Shown: one piece after another, positions 42,719 through 51,783 of the stretch | Layout: every line of letters starts with the position of its first letter | Numbering within the stretch: position 1 is the stretch's first letter | Source of the DNA: Jonesiaceae bacterium BS-20 | GTDB lineage: Bacteria; Actinomycetota; Actinomycetes; Actinomycetales; Cellulomonadaceae | Assembly: GCA_039995105.1 (NCBI GenBank) | Contig: CP146203.1 | Coordinates: 1,178,001 to 1,242,000 of the forward strand | DNA length: 64,000 nt | Direction: 5' to 3' | Position numbers and translations under genes: made by a program | The notes under the pieces: model-generated | What the model was told of the DNA's origin: nothing | What the model saw: only the letters and a program-made list of their open reading frames with translations | Databases searched by the model: none

Positions 42719-43114
42719 GTGAAAAAAGAAATTGTTGTTGTAGGCGCTGTTATTACAGATGGCAAACTCGTGCTCTGCGCCCAGCGCGGTTCTGACATGG
42801 CGCTTCCAGGTATGTGGGAGTTCCCAGGTGGGAAACTTGAGCAAGGCGAAACGGATCAGCAAGCGCTGGTTCGGGAAATTGCTGAGGAACTTGAGTGCGA
42901 AATTCAAGTTGGTAACCGTATCACCACAACTCGATATGAATATGACTTTGGTTTTGTCACTCTCACTACCTACTACGCAACCGTTACGACCAGGTCTCCA
43001 GTGACTACCGAACACGCTGAATTGCGCTGGGTGGAGGCCCCCAGTCTCGATGCCCTTGAGTGGGCACCTGCAGATATTCCTGCAGTAGAGCTCATCAAGA
43101 GGGAGTTAGCCTAA
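42719..43114 (+). CDS. MutT-like (deoxy)nucleoside triphosphate pyrophosphohydrolase
   Basis: This 131-residue protein has the NUDIX box GKLEQGETDQQALVREIAEEL (21 residues including the first G; positions about 38-58), preceded by ALPGMWEFPGG, the mark of MutT and CTP pyrophosphohydrolases. It hydrolyses oxidised or modified (d)NTPs. GTG start with little ribosome binding site. The stop and the start of the helicase gene overlap in TAATG, so the two proteins are almost certainly made together, suggesting a joint task rather than plain nucleotide-pool cleaning. Confidence 0.9.
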   Translation: MKKEIVVVGAVITDGKLVLCAQRGSDMALPGMWEFPGGKLEQGETDQQALVREIAEELECEIQVGNRITTTRYEYDFGFVTLTTYYATVTTRSPVTTEHAELRWVEAPSLDALEWAPADIPAVELIKRELA

Positions 43115-46035
43115 TGTTCCCAGGTTCTCAAGTCTTTGGGAAGGACCTTGAGTTTGGGTTTATCAATGACTCGGTAATTTCTCAACGGCTCTTCCACCCG
43201 CTTCTGATCTCAAATTCGCACGACAACACAATGCTGCGAGCGCTAAGGCATGAATTACGCAAGAGCGACTCATTTGTTTTCTCGGTAGCGTTCATTACCC
43301 CGGGGGCTTTGGCTCTTCTCAAGCAGGAACTGCTCGACTTCACCGGTCACGGTGTCATCTTGACCTCTACCTATCTGGCGTTCAATTCACCGGAGACCTT
43401 TAGGGAACTCGCGAACCTCGAAAATGTGGAGGTTCGCGTTTTCGAGTCCGACGACAGTGCGGGTTTCCATGCCAAGGGGTACGTGTTCCGTAAGGAACAT
43501 GAGGTTACGGCAATTGTTGGAAGCTCCAACCTGACCAGCAACGCGCTGTTGAAAAACCAAGAGTGGAATATCCGGTTCTCTGCCCGCCATGATGGGGACA
43601 TTGTGAGTCAACTGGAACGGGAGATTCAGGCGCAGCATGCACTGAGCCGAGTTCTCACACAGGACTGGATTGACCGTTATGAGGTGGCGTTCCTAGCCCA
43701 GGAACAAGCAAACCCTCAATCACGAGTAATTGTTCCCTCAATCTATGACGAGCAGGGCAACCTGTTTGATAACTCAGAGATTCAACCCAACCAGATGCAG
43801 GTTGAAGCCCTTCAGGCTCTGGCGGACCTCCGAGCCCGTGGGGAGAAACGTGGCATTATTGTGTCCGCGACCGGCACGGGAAAAACTATCTTGTCTGCCC
43901 TCGACGTCCGTCAGGTCGCCCCCAAAAGAATGCTCTTCATCGTCCACCGTGAGCAGATCTTGGACCGCGCGATGCGAGATTATGAGCGGGTTTTGGATTG
44001 CGATCCTCAGGACCTGGGCAAACTCACTGGCAATGAACGAACTAGTGACCGGCGGTACGTATTTGCGACCGTCCAATCTTTGTCCAAGCCAGAAACGTTG
44101 GCGCAGTTCGGACCTACTGACTTTGACTACATCCTCATCGACGAGGTCCACAAAGCTGGTGCGGAAAGTTACAAGCGCTTACTAGACCACTTCGACCCCG
44201 AGTTCTTCCTTGGGATGACTGCGACTCCTGAGCGTACCGATGGCATCAATATCTTTGAACTCTTCGACTTCAATGTGCCTTACGAGATCCGTTTGCAGGA
44301 GGCTCTCGAAGAAGAGATGCTTTGTCCGTTCCACTACTACGGGGTATCCGACTACACGGACTCTCACGGACAGGTCATCACCGATACCGCTGATCTAGGC
44401 AAGCTTGTTTCGAACGAGCGTATTGAGTACGTGCTGCAAGCTATTAAGAAGTATGGCCATGCAGGGCGTCCGGTTAAGGGGCTCATCTTCTGTAGCCGTA
44501 CCGAAGAAGCCCAAGCGATCTCCGCGGAGCTAAATGTCCGGACGCTCCATGGCAAGCTGCTGCGGACCGTAGCCTTAACCGGCATGGCCTCGATTGAGGA
44601 ACGGGAATCGGTCGTAGAGCAACTTGAAGCCGGCGAACTCGACTACATCGTTACCGTTGACATCTTCAACGAGGGTATCGATATTCCAAGCGTCAATCAG
44701 GTAGTCATGCTGAGACAGACCAAGTCAAGTATTATCTTCGCCCAGCAACTTGGCCGTGGCCTCCGTAAGGACATTGGCAAGGATTTTCTCGTTGTCATCG
44801 ACTTTATTGGTAACTACGCCAATAACTTCCTTATCCCTATCGCGTTGTTCGGAGACATGAGCCTTTCTAAGGACTCGATCCGGCGCAATATGATCAATGC
44901 GGATGAGGCCGGAACAATCGCGGGTATCTCTAGCATTAGCTTTGACGAAGTTGCTAAGGAACTTGTCTTCAACGCAATAGCCGCAACGAAACTGGATAGT
45001 TTTGCCCGTCTCAAAGAGGCATTTAATTTGCTCAAGGGCAGGCTCGGGACAACACCTAAACTGACAGACTTTGCGCGGTTTGCAACGGTTGATCCTGTAG
45101 TAATTGCCTCGGCCTCCAGTAACTATCACCGGTTCCTGCTTCGTCTCAAGCAGGTAGTGACTCCAATTTCGGTGATGGCAGACCAGTTCTTGTCCTTCAT
45201 GACCACAGAACTACTCAATGGAAAGCGCCCCCATGAGCTGCTCTTGTTGCAGGCTTTGCTCGAACGTGGTGAATTGTCGATCCATGAGTACGACCAAATT
45301 CTTGCGCAGGCTATGTCCCCACGAGACGGCGCGGTAATTGAGTCAGTCCGAAAGATCCTCACCCTCGAGTTTTTCACCTCCGCGGAGCAGCTTAAGTATG
45401 GCGCAACGCCTTTGATCGAGATTGATGGAGACGCAATCAGTCTCTCTACATCCTTATTTGAATGTCTGACATTAGAACCGGAATTTTACGCTCAGGTCAG
45501 CGACCTTATCGAAGCCGGATTGTTTACGTCCAGGCATCGTTTCAAGACCGATGAAGCTCTGCTAGTAGGGGAGCGTTACTCCCGCAAAGACGTATGCCGC
45601 CTTCTGAACTGGGAATCAAACCAGCAGAGCACAATCTACGGGTACAAGGTTGATAAGGCGACGGGGACCTGCCCGATCTTCATCACCTATCACAAGGACG
45701 ATGAGATCGATGCGAGTGTGAAGTACCAGGATGAGTTTCTGGATCCCTCTCACCTGACGTGGTTCACTCGCAGTCGACGTACCCTCAAGAGCAAAGAAGT
45801 CCAGGCAATCGTAGAGAATCGGCCTGTGATCCACGTGTTCGCCAAGAAGGATGATGCTGAGGGGACAGATTTCTTCTACCTTGGCACGGCGTCAAGTTCC
45901 GCAGCACAGGAAACCCGCATGGGAGAGGACGAAGCTGCGATGCTTCCTGTAGTGAAGATGCAACTAAAATTATCGGGACCAATTGAGTCCAGCCTGTATG
46001 AGTACCTTGTGACGAGTGGCACGAACAACGAGTAG
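43114..46035 (+). CDS. PLD-like nuclease/SF2 helicase/DUF3427 protein
   Basis: This 973-residue protein has three parts. Residues 1-190 are a phospholipase D-like nuclease domain (HAKGYVF from His119, then GSSNLTSNALL). Residues 230-560 are an SF2 helicase: Walker A ATGTGKT (about 252), DEVH box near 343, TATPERTDG near 369, and motif VI QQLGRGLRK near 544. The rest is the DUF3427 domain with YSRKDVCRLLNWESNQQSTIYG and CPIFITYHKDDE. ATG 43114 follows AGAGGGAG and overlaps the mutT stop. Such proteins occur next to NUDIX genes and in restriction or defence islands; a role against foreign DNA is plausible but unproven. Confidence 0.92.
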   Translation: MFPGSQVFGKDLEFGFINDSVISQRLFHPLLISNSHDNTMLRALRHELRKSDSFVFSVAFITPGALALLKQELLDFTGHGVILTSTYLAFNSPETFRELANLENVEVRVFESDDSAGFHAKGYVFRKEHEVTAIVGSSNLTSNALLKNQEWNIRFSARHDGDIVSQLEREIQAQHALSRVLTQDWIDRYEVAFLAQEQANPQSRVIVPSIYDEQGNLFDNSEIQPNQMQVEALQALADLRARGEKRGIIVSATGTGKTILSALDVRQVAPKRMLFIVHREQILDRAMRDYERVLDCDPQDLGKLTGNERTSDRRYVFATVQSLSKPETLAQFGPTDFDYILIDEVHKAGAESYKRLLDHFDPEFFLGMTATPERTDGINIFELFDFNVPYEIRLQEALEEEMLCPFHYYGVSDYTDSHGQVITDTADLGKLVSNERIEYVLQAIKKYGHAGRPVKGLIFCSRTEEAQAISAELNVRTLHGKLLRTVALTGMASIEERESVVEQLEAGELDYIVTVDIFNEGIDIPSVNQVVMLRQTKSSIIFAQQLGRGLRKDIGKDFLVVIDFIGNYANNFLIPIALFGDMSLSKDSIRRNMINADEAGTIAGISSISFDEVAKELVFNAIAATKLDSFARLKEAFNLLKGRLGTTPKLTDFARFATVDPVVIASASSNYHRFLLRLKQVVTPISVMADQFLSFMTTELLNGKRPHELLLLQALLERGELSIHEYDQILAQAMSPRDGAVIESVRKILTLEFFTSAEQLKYGATPLIEIDGDAISLSTSLFECLTLEPEFYAQVSDLIEAGLFTSRHRFKTDEALLVGERYSRKDVCRLLNWESNQQSTIYGYKVDKATGTCPIFITYHKDDEIDASVKYQDEFLDPSHLTWFTRSRRTLKSKEVQAIVENRPVIHVFAKKDDAEGTDFFYLGTASSSAAQETRMGEDEAAMLPVVKMQLKLSGPIESSLYEYLVTSGTNNE

Positions 46036-46080
46036 GTGCGCACTGGCCCACCATATGAGTTTCTGATGCTGCAAATATCG

Positions 46081-46902
46081 CTACGAAATTGAGAACTGCG
46101 CAATGAGGGCTTCTCTGCGCCCAAAGTCCGAGGTGCGTGGCCCGGTGGTAGGGAGGGTAAAGTTACGGGCCAGGGATTTCATGTCTTGGTTCTCCCACCT
46201 ATCGGCAAGATCAGCCGCATTTTCGGGTGACAATTGGGCAGCGGCATCTAATGCAAGTAGCTTAGCCGCGGCAAGGTCACTATCCATACCTAGACCTTCA
46301 AGAATCTTGAAGCCCTCATCAGTGTCGTAAAGATGATCATGAACTTCCTTTGATTCTTGGTACCAAAACAGGGTTAGTGCAAGGTCCTGAGCATCTCTGT
46401 AGTGTCCGTACACGGATCGGTCTAGCCAGGACCGCATCTTCAGAACTGTATATCCGGCAGGTTGTGGCAACTTAACGGTGGAGTGATTCGGTAGTTCTAA
46501 GGGGAGTGCATTCTGGAATACATCCTGAAACCCGAATACATTGAGGTCTTCACCTCGAGCGGTGGGGTGGGAGATACCGTCAGGATCCTCCACCCCACCG
46601 AATGGCATGATGTCCACAGGATGTTCTGCGATGAGATACCGGATGCCATTACTGCCAATTCGTTTGAAAGTGCTTTCAATTCGTTCTGAAACTATCCAAT
46701 CGTTGATGGCGATTCCCAAGTCAATATCAGTAGTTGCCCGCAGTGGAAACCTGTGTCCAAATCCCGCATGCAAAATATCGCGGCAACTGGCTCCGACTAC
46801 AAGAACGTTCTCCGGTTTTAACCCCACTGAATCCTTGAGTTTTTCAATGACTATGGAGATGCCATCGTATAGCCGAGGGTCTACCGTACTGACGTCAATC
46901 AC
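46081..46902 (-). CDS. AbiEii-like nucleotidyltransferase (putative toxin)
   Basis: The 273-residue protein has a DNA polymerase beta-type nucleotidyltransferase core: VVGASCRDILHAG (G-S type motif) and the acidic pair in ATTDIDLGIAI, then a third acid in PVDIMPFGG. The rest is helical, and a conserved KMRSWLDRSVYGHYRDAQDLALTL region fits AbiEii and MenAT-like proteins, which transfer nucleotides to tRNA or other targets. Its ATG overlaps the antitoxin stop by 4 nt. It is convergent with the helicase gene, 45 nt away. Confidence 0.75.
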   Translation of the reverse strand: MIDVSTVDPRLYDGISIVIEKLKDSVGLKPENVLVVGASCRDILHAGFGHRFPLRATTDIDLGIAINDWIVSERIESTFKRIGSNGIRYLIAEHPVDIMPFGGVEDPDGISHPTARGEDLNVFGFQDVFQNALPLELPNHSTVKLPQPAGYTVLKMRSWLDRSVYGHYRDAQDLALTLFWYQESKEVHDHLYDTDEGFKILEGLGMDSDLAAAKLLALDAAAQLSPENAADLADRWENQDMKSLARNFTLPTTGPRTSDFGRREALIAQFSIS

Positions 46903-47894
46903 GAGGTAGCTTCTTTAAGAAAAATCTCTGCTGCTTCACGTTGACGATCATCTCCCGAAGCAAGGAGATCCGAGTAGACCAACAGCCATGGAGCTGAGTA
47001 GATGCCAGGTGAATCTGCTTCTCTGGGAGCTTGCCAGAACTTTTCCCGAAGGAAAATGTTCGGCTGATCATCATTATGGCGCCAGCGGTGAGAACGGATT
47101 AAGTCGGTCGGAGCTTTGGTTGAATATAGAAGTAGAGTTTCAGGACGCAGAAGTTCAGGAACCGCAGCCTCACCACTGATATAGATTGCCTCGTTATTGG
47201 AGATTAAGTCATCTATGGGGCCTGAGAAGTACTTGGTGAATTTACTTGAACCTAAGCCTGACGGATATGCAGCGACCCATAGATTGATTAGCTGTTCAGG
47301 ACTGTGAAGGTGATGACTTCTTGTTTCATCGATGAATCCATATTGACTAAGCAGATCAAGAGTTCTTTGTGCTTGTCCCAATGAAACGCCAGACGTGGTT
47401 GCAATGTTCCTTACCGGTCCGTGGAGTAAGTCCGGCCATGTGAGAATGGCAAAGATGACTTGAGCTCGTTTGGGGCTGAATAAGTTGACCCCGCCGCGGT
47501 GCATCGGTGCATCCGACAATGATGGATTTCGGGTTGGAGCTCTTCGTCCGCGAACGTCTAGGTGTACGCCATCGAAGGTGATGAAAGCGTTACCTGATTG
47601 ATCGAGATAGCAAATACCTAACTCCCTGAACAAGGTTGCACTACGTTCAGTTATTCGTGGGCCAAGCAGCAGTAGTCGTTCCGGCGTCAAAGATTGCTTT
47701 AGAAATCCTTCCAACGTGGACCCGGTCATTGAGGGGGAGTAAGCAATTGTGAAGTTTGCAGAACCATGCTTGTGGGCAATCGTTGCATGAGCAGTACTTT
47801 GCTCCAGTAGTTCACCTAGGTTGAGTGGGCTTTCCAAAGCGAGACCAAACTCGTCAAACCGGTCTGCTAAGTTCTTAGCTAGGCTTTCTTTCAC
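46899..47894 (-). CDS. AbiEi-like antitoxin/transcriptional regulator
   Basis: The 331-residue protein contains a winged helix in the middle (AQVIFAILTWPDLLHGPVRNIATTSGVSLGQAQRTLDLLSQYGFI) and a C-terminal domain (YISGEAAVPELLRPETLLLYS) seen in AbiEi-type antitoxins of type IV toxin-antitoxin systems. AbiEi proteins bind inverted repeats at their promoter and repress the pair, while neutralising AbiEii. The GTG start has AAGGTGAT 8 nt upstream. Codon use is more AT-rich than in the flanking core genes, in keeping with transfer. Confidence 0.72.
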   Translation of the reverse strand: MKESLAKNLADRFDEFGLALESPLNLGELLEQSTAHATIAHKHGSANFTIAYSPSMTGSTLEGFLKQSLTPERLLLLGPRITERSATLFRELGICYLDQSGNAFITFDGVHLDVRGRRAPTRNPSLSDAPMHRGGVNLFSPKRAQVIFAILTWPDLLHGPVRNIATTSGVSLGQAQRTLDLLSQYGFIDETRSHHLHSPEQLINLWVAAYPSGLGSSKFTKYFSGPIDDLISNNEAIYISGEAAVPELLRPETLLLYSTKAPTDLIRSHRWRHNDDQPNIFLREKFWQAPREADSPGIYSAPWLLVYSDLLASGDDRQREAAEIFLKEATS

Positions 47895-47904
47895 AACATC
47901 ACCT

Positions 47905-47957
47905 TGTTCACTTTAATCTTCTGTTCATTATAAATGAAAAACACCTTAGAGTGAACA
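47905..47957 (-). promoter_or_regulatory. Promoter and operator of the AbiE-like pair
   Basis: On the minus strand TTCACT (47955-47950) and a perfect TATAAT (47932-47927) are 17 bp apart, a good promoter. Half-sites of an inverted repeat frame it: TGTTCACT at 47905-47912 and AGTGAACA at 47950-47957, with another TGTTCA at 47922. The -10 box lies in the palindrome TTCATT-ATA-AATGAA (47924-47938). The layout fits autorepression by the antitoxin. Confidence 0.75.
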
Positions 47958-48039
47958 GGCTAGTGTGATTGTTTCCCGTCTTTAACTAACTAGGACCTAA
48001 TTTGGTTGGGATAGGGCGGGACTCCGGTATTTTTAGAGG

Positions 48040-49500
48040 ATGAGCACGCAATCCCAGACAAAATCTGATGATCATTCTTTCTTTGGGCATCCCAAAGCGT
48101 TAGCCACCCTGTTCGGTGTGGAGATGTGGGAACGGTTCTCGTTCTACGGTATGCAGGGCATCCTGCTGATCTACATGTACTACACGGCCACCCAAGGTGG
48201 CCTGGGTATTGAACAGACGGTCGCGGCCGGAATCGTTGGAGCTTACGGTGGTGGGGTTTACCTTTCCACTATCTTGGGTGGTTGGTTAGCCGACCGTGTG
48301 CTGGGATCGGAACGCACGCTGTTCTACTCGGCCTGGTTGATCATGCTAGGCCACCTTGCGCTGGCATTCGTCCCTGGGGTCCTTGGGCTCACCATCGGTC
48401 TGATCTTCATTGCATTTGGTAGTGGCGGATTGAAAGCAAATGCCACCGCTGTTGTTGGAACGCTGTATTCCCCTGAAGACGATCGCCGCGATGCTGGGTT
48501 CTCCATCTTCTACATGGGTATCAACATCGGTGGTCTGCTTGGGCCACTACTGACCGGGCTACTGCAGTCCGAGGTTGGGTTCCACTGGGGCTTTGGAGCC
48601 GCCGCGGTTGGTATGGGACTGGGCTTGGTGCAGTACCAGTTTGGTCGTAAGAATCTTCCGGCAGCCGCGTTCGAGATTGCCAACCCGCTTGAGCCCAAGG
48701 CTCGCAACAACTTCATCTTGTTTGGCATTGCCCTCGTGGTCGTCATTGGTCTGGCCGTTGCGTTCAACCTGATTACACCGGGAAACCTAGCGCAACTAGT
48801 CATTGGCGTGGTCATCGTTGCCACAATCATTTACTTCATCGTGATCTTGGGATCCAAGGGTTTGACCTCGGTTGAGCGCAGCCGCATGTTCGCGTTCATC
48901 CCGCTGTTCTTGGCATCAACCGCATTCTGGTCCCTGTATCAACAACAGTTCACGGTGTTAACCATCTACGCAGACAAGGAACTCAACCGCAGTATCTTCG
49001 GTTGGGAAATGCCCGTCAGCTGGGTGCAGTCAATCAACCCGGTCTTTATCATTCTGCTCTCCGGAGTCTTTGCCGCACTCTGGACCAAACTTGGCAAGCG
49101 CCAACCGTCCACTCCGCTGAAGTTTGCGCTTGGAACCGGCCTCATGGGTGTTGCGTTCCTGCTATTCCTACCGACCGCAGGGGGAGCCGCAAACTCGACC
49201 CCGCTGCTGTGGATGGTTTTGATCCTGTTCATGTTCACCATTGCTGAACTGTGCTTGTCTCCGGTTGGTCTCTCGGTTGCTACCAAGCTGGCCCCGCACC
49301 GCTTCAAGACCCAGATGGTCTCACTGTGGTTCTTGTCGGTTTCACTTGGCACCGCAATTTCCGGTCAACTTGCTGGGCTCTACACCCAGCTGCCTGCCGC
49401 TTCTTACTTTGGAATTATTGGTGGAATCGCAATTGTGCTGGGACTGGGGTTGCTCATTGGGGCAAAGCCGATCCTCAAAGCCATGCGCGGCGTCCACTAG
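48040..49500 (+). CDS. POT-family proton-dependent di/tripeptide transporter
   Basis: The 486-residue protein has about 14 membrane segments. The POT signature is clear: the substrate/proton motif EMWERFSFYGMQGIL (ExxERFxYY type) in helix 1, then FIAFGSGGLKANATAVVG and the PTR2 motif FSIFYMGINIGGLLGPLL. It imports di- and tripeptides with protons (DtpT/YhiP-like). A short AGAGG site directly precedes the ATG. It is followed by aspartase, so peptide nitrogen uptake and amino acid catabolism lie together. Confidence 0.93.
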   Translation: MSTQSQTKSDDHSFFGHPKALATLFGVEMWERFSFYGMQGILLIYMYYTATQGGLGIEQTVAAGIVGAYGGGVYLSTILGGWLADRVLGSERTLFYSAWLIMLGHLALAFVPGVLGLTIGLIFIAFGSGGLKANATAVVGTLYSPEDDRRDAGFSIFYMGINIGGLLGPLLTGLLQSEVGFHWGFGAAAVGMGLGLVQYQFGRKNLPAAAFEIANPLEPKARNNFILFGIALVVVIGLAVAFNLITPGNLAQLVIGVVIVATIIYFIVILGSKGLTSVERSRMFAFIPLFLASTAFWSLYQQQFTVLTIYADKELNRSIFGWEMPVSWVQSINPVFIILLSGVFAALWTKLGKRQPSTPLKFALGTGLMGVAFLLFLPTAGGAANSTPLLWMVLILFMFTIAELCLSPVGLSVATKLAPHRFKTQMVSLWFLSVSLGTAISGQLAGLYTQLPAASYFGIIGGIAIVLGLGLLIGAKPILKAMRGVH

Positions 49501-49614
49501 CAACAACCCAATTGGGGCTCGGCGGTATGAGTTAGAGTCTCAACTAATGGAAATCCGTATCTCAAGTTGCACAAACTGAGATGATGTACTTTCGTGCCTA
49601 TAAGGAGTTGCGCT

Positions 49615-51030
49615 GTGGTCAACCGCAAAGAAAAAGATCTATTGGGATTCCGGGATGTGCCCGCCGAGGCGTACTGGGGCGTTCACACGCTGCGTGCGGT
49701 TGAGAACTTCCCAATCACCGGAATCAAGATTTCTGCTCACCCAAACCTAGTAAAGGCCTTGGGAACCGTAAAGCTGGCGTGCGCGCAGGCGAACTTTGCG
49801 CTTGGCAAGCTCCCGCAGACCCAGTATGACGCAATCCAGGCTGGCTGCCTCCAGCTCATTGCCGGCCAACACCTAGACCAGTTCGTGGTTGACGTCATTC
49901 AGGGCGGAGCCGGAACCTCAACCAACATGAACGCCAACGAAGTCATTGCCAACCTTGCCCTCGAGCACCTTGGCAAGGACAAGGGCGACTACACGGTTGT
50001 TAACCCAAATGACCACGTGAACCTAAGCCAGTCCACCAATGACGCGTACCCAACCGCGCTCAAGGTTGCCCTGCTGTACTCCTTGGAGAGCCTGCAAGGT
50101 GCCATGAAGTACCTGCAAGATGCGCTGACCGCTAAGGCTCAGGAGTTCCACTCGGTCCTAAAAATGGGCCGTACCCAAATGCAGGACGCTGTTCCCATGA
50201 CCCTTGGTCAGGAATTTGCCGCCTATGCACACATGGTTGCCAAGGACCGCCAGATGCTGTTGACCGCAGCAACTGAACTGTATGAGATCAACCTGGGTGC
50301 AACCGCAATTGGTACCGGCATCAACGCCCCAGAAGGTTACACCGCGCTGGCCGCCTCCAAACTGAGCGACATTACCGAGTACCCAATTCACTCGGCTGGA
50401 AACCTCGTGGCAGCAACCTCGGATGTCTCCAGCTTTGTTGAGGTCTCAAGTGCGCTTAAGCGTGCCGCCGTGAAACTCTCGAAAGTCTGCAACGACCTAC
50501 GTCTGCTATCTTCAGGACCGCGCGCAGGCTTTGGTGAAATCAACTTGCCAGCTACACAGGCCGGATCTTCGATCATGCCGGGCAAGGTCAACCCCGTTAT
50601 CCCAGAGGTTGTTTCCCAGGTTGCGTTTGAAATCATTGGTAACGACGTCACCATCGCGATGGCAGCCGAGGCCGGCCAGCTCGAGCTCAACGCGTTCGAG
50701 CCAGTAATCTTCCACAAGCTCGACTCCGGCATTAACCACTTCGCTGCGGCCTGCCGCACACTGGTGGATAACTGCATCTCCGGAATAACCGCAAACGTGG
50801 ACTACCTACGCGCAAGCGTGGACCAATCGATCGGCCTAGCAACCGCGCTCAACCCGGTGATCGGATACCAAGCGGCGACCTCGGTTGCCGCAGAGGCTCT
50901 AGAATCCGGACGGGGAGTAGCTGAGATCGTTCTGGAGCGTGGTCTGATGACCCAGGAAGATCTCGCTGTGGTGCTTTCCGCCGAGAAGCTGGCCAACCTG
51001 AAGCCGCTATCTGAGGTTTCAGTTTCCTAG
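49615..51030 (+). CDS. aspA: Aspartate ammonia-lyase
   Basis: This 471-residue enzyme splits aspartate into fumarate and ammonia. It carries the fumarase/aspartase signature GSSIMPGKVNP with the catalytic Ser in the mobile loop, GAGTSTNMNANEVIAN and KMGRTQMQDAVP. The opening (RKEKDLLGFRDVPAEAYWGVHTLRA) is the aspartase rather than fumarase type. GTG 49615 follows AAGGAG by 7 nt. With asparaginase at 51.8 kb it forms an asparagine-to-fumarate route. A terminator follows. Confidence 0.95.
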   Translation: MVNRKEKDLLGFRDVPAEAYWGVHTLRAVENFPITGIKISAHPNLVKALGTVKLACAQANFALGKLPQTQYDAIQAGCLQLIAGQHLDQFVVDVIQGGAGTSTNMNANEVIANLALEHLGKDKGDYTVVNPNDHVNLSQSTNDAYPTALKVALLYSLESLQGAMKYLQDALTAKAQEFHSVLKMGRTQMQDAVPMTLGQEFAAYAHMVAKDRQMLLTAATELYEINLGATAIGTGINAPEGYTALAASKLSDITEYPIHSAGNLVAATSDVSSFVEVSSALKRAAVKLSKVCNDLRLLSSGPRAGFGEINLPATQAGSSIMPGKVNPVIPEVVSQVAFEIIGNDVTIAMAAEAGQLELNAFEPVIFHKLDSGINHFAAACRTLVDNCISGITANVDYLRASVDQSIGLATALNPVIGYQAATSVAAEALESGRGVAEIVLERGLMTQEDLAVVLSAEKLANLKPLSEVSVS

Positions 51031-51045
51031 ACTCTGATCTAATTA

Positions 51046-51081
51046 CTTTGGCTCCGACAATTTTCATTGTCGGAGCCAAAG
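51046..51081 (+). terminator. aspA terminator
   Basis: CTTTGGCTCCGACAA, loop TTTTCA, TTGTCGGAGCCAAAG form a perfect 15-bp stem followed by TTGTTTTC, 15 nt after the aspA stop. Confidence 0.94.
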
Positions 51082-51180
51082 TTGTTTTCAAGTGCCGGTC
51101 GCAACAATGTCTGGTGCTCGTAGCCTGTGCCTAAAGGTGGTTGGCCCGTTGCCTAGCTGGTAGCGGAACGGTCTGCGTAA

Positions 51181-51642
51181 TTACGCCAAGCGAGCGGGAA
51201 ATCCGCCGGTTGCAATGGGGCCCCAACTCTCAATTGTGATCCGGATGAGGGACTTGCCCTGCTTGACCATGGCCTGACGGTACTCATCCCAATCCGGGTG
51301 CTCACCGGAAATGGAACGAAAATATTCCACTAGGGGTTCTACGGAGTCCGGGAGGTCTAACACCTCCGCCTGACCATTGATCTGCACCCAGGCATCGTTA
51401 AATTCGTTGCCCAACGCGCAAAATGAGGCGGCGGGACGCTTGCGCAGATTCACGGCCTTGGCCCTATCCGGATAGGTTGAGATGACGAGCCGGCCGGCAG
51501 TATCAATGCCGTAGGTAACCGGACTCATTTGTGGGGCACCGGTACTGCGAGTAGTGAGCAGGACACCTTCTTTGTTACCCCGCAGAAACGCTAACAGTTC
51601 ACTGCGATCGACGGACTTATTGGTGGCAATCATGCGAGCCAA
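51181..51642 (-). CDS. PPOX-class, probably F420-dependent, oxidoreductase
   Basis: This 153-residue single-domain protein has the split-barrel fold of the pyridoxamine 5'-phosphate oxidase family: VLLTTRSTGAPQMSPVTYGID, RLVISTYPDRAKAVNLRKRPAASF and VQINGQAEVLDLPDS. The pattern fits the actinobacterial PPOX group that uses F420 or FMN. The substrate is unknown. A TTG at 51642 is taken as start since GGGAG lies 7 nt upstream; ATG 51633 is the alternative. No linked F420 genes are in the window. Confidence 0.83.
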   Translation of the reverse strand: MARMIATNKSVDRSELLAFLRGNKEGVLLTTRSTGAPQMSPVTYGIDTAGRLVISTYPDRAKAVNLRKRPAASFCALGNEFNDAWVQINGQAEVLDLPDSVEPLVEYFRSISGEHPDWDEYRQAMVKQGKSLIRITIESWGPIATGGFPARLA

Positions 51643-51783
51643 GAGGAAACTCCCTTACCGTACAACGCTGTAGTGGTTCATGACGCTCCCATACTATTGG
51701 CAGCCGCAACTAAACCGCTGCTGGCAACACCAAAGATCAAGTAGTTAGTGAACTTTTGTGGCCTGACGGGTGATAATACAATC

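Noticed and set aside
46485-46495. CGGTAGTTC, resembling the sufS/sufU motif, inside the AbiE-like toxin gene
   Set aside because: It is a single half-site within coding sequence with no partner arm, so probably chance.
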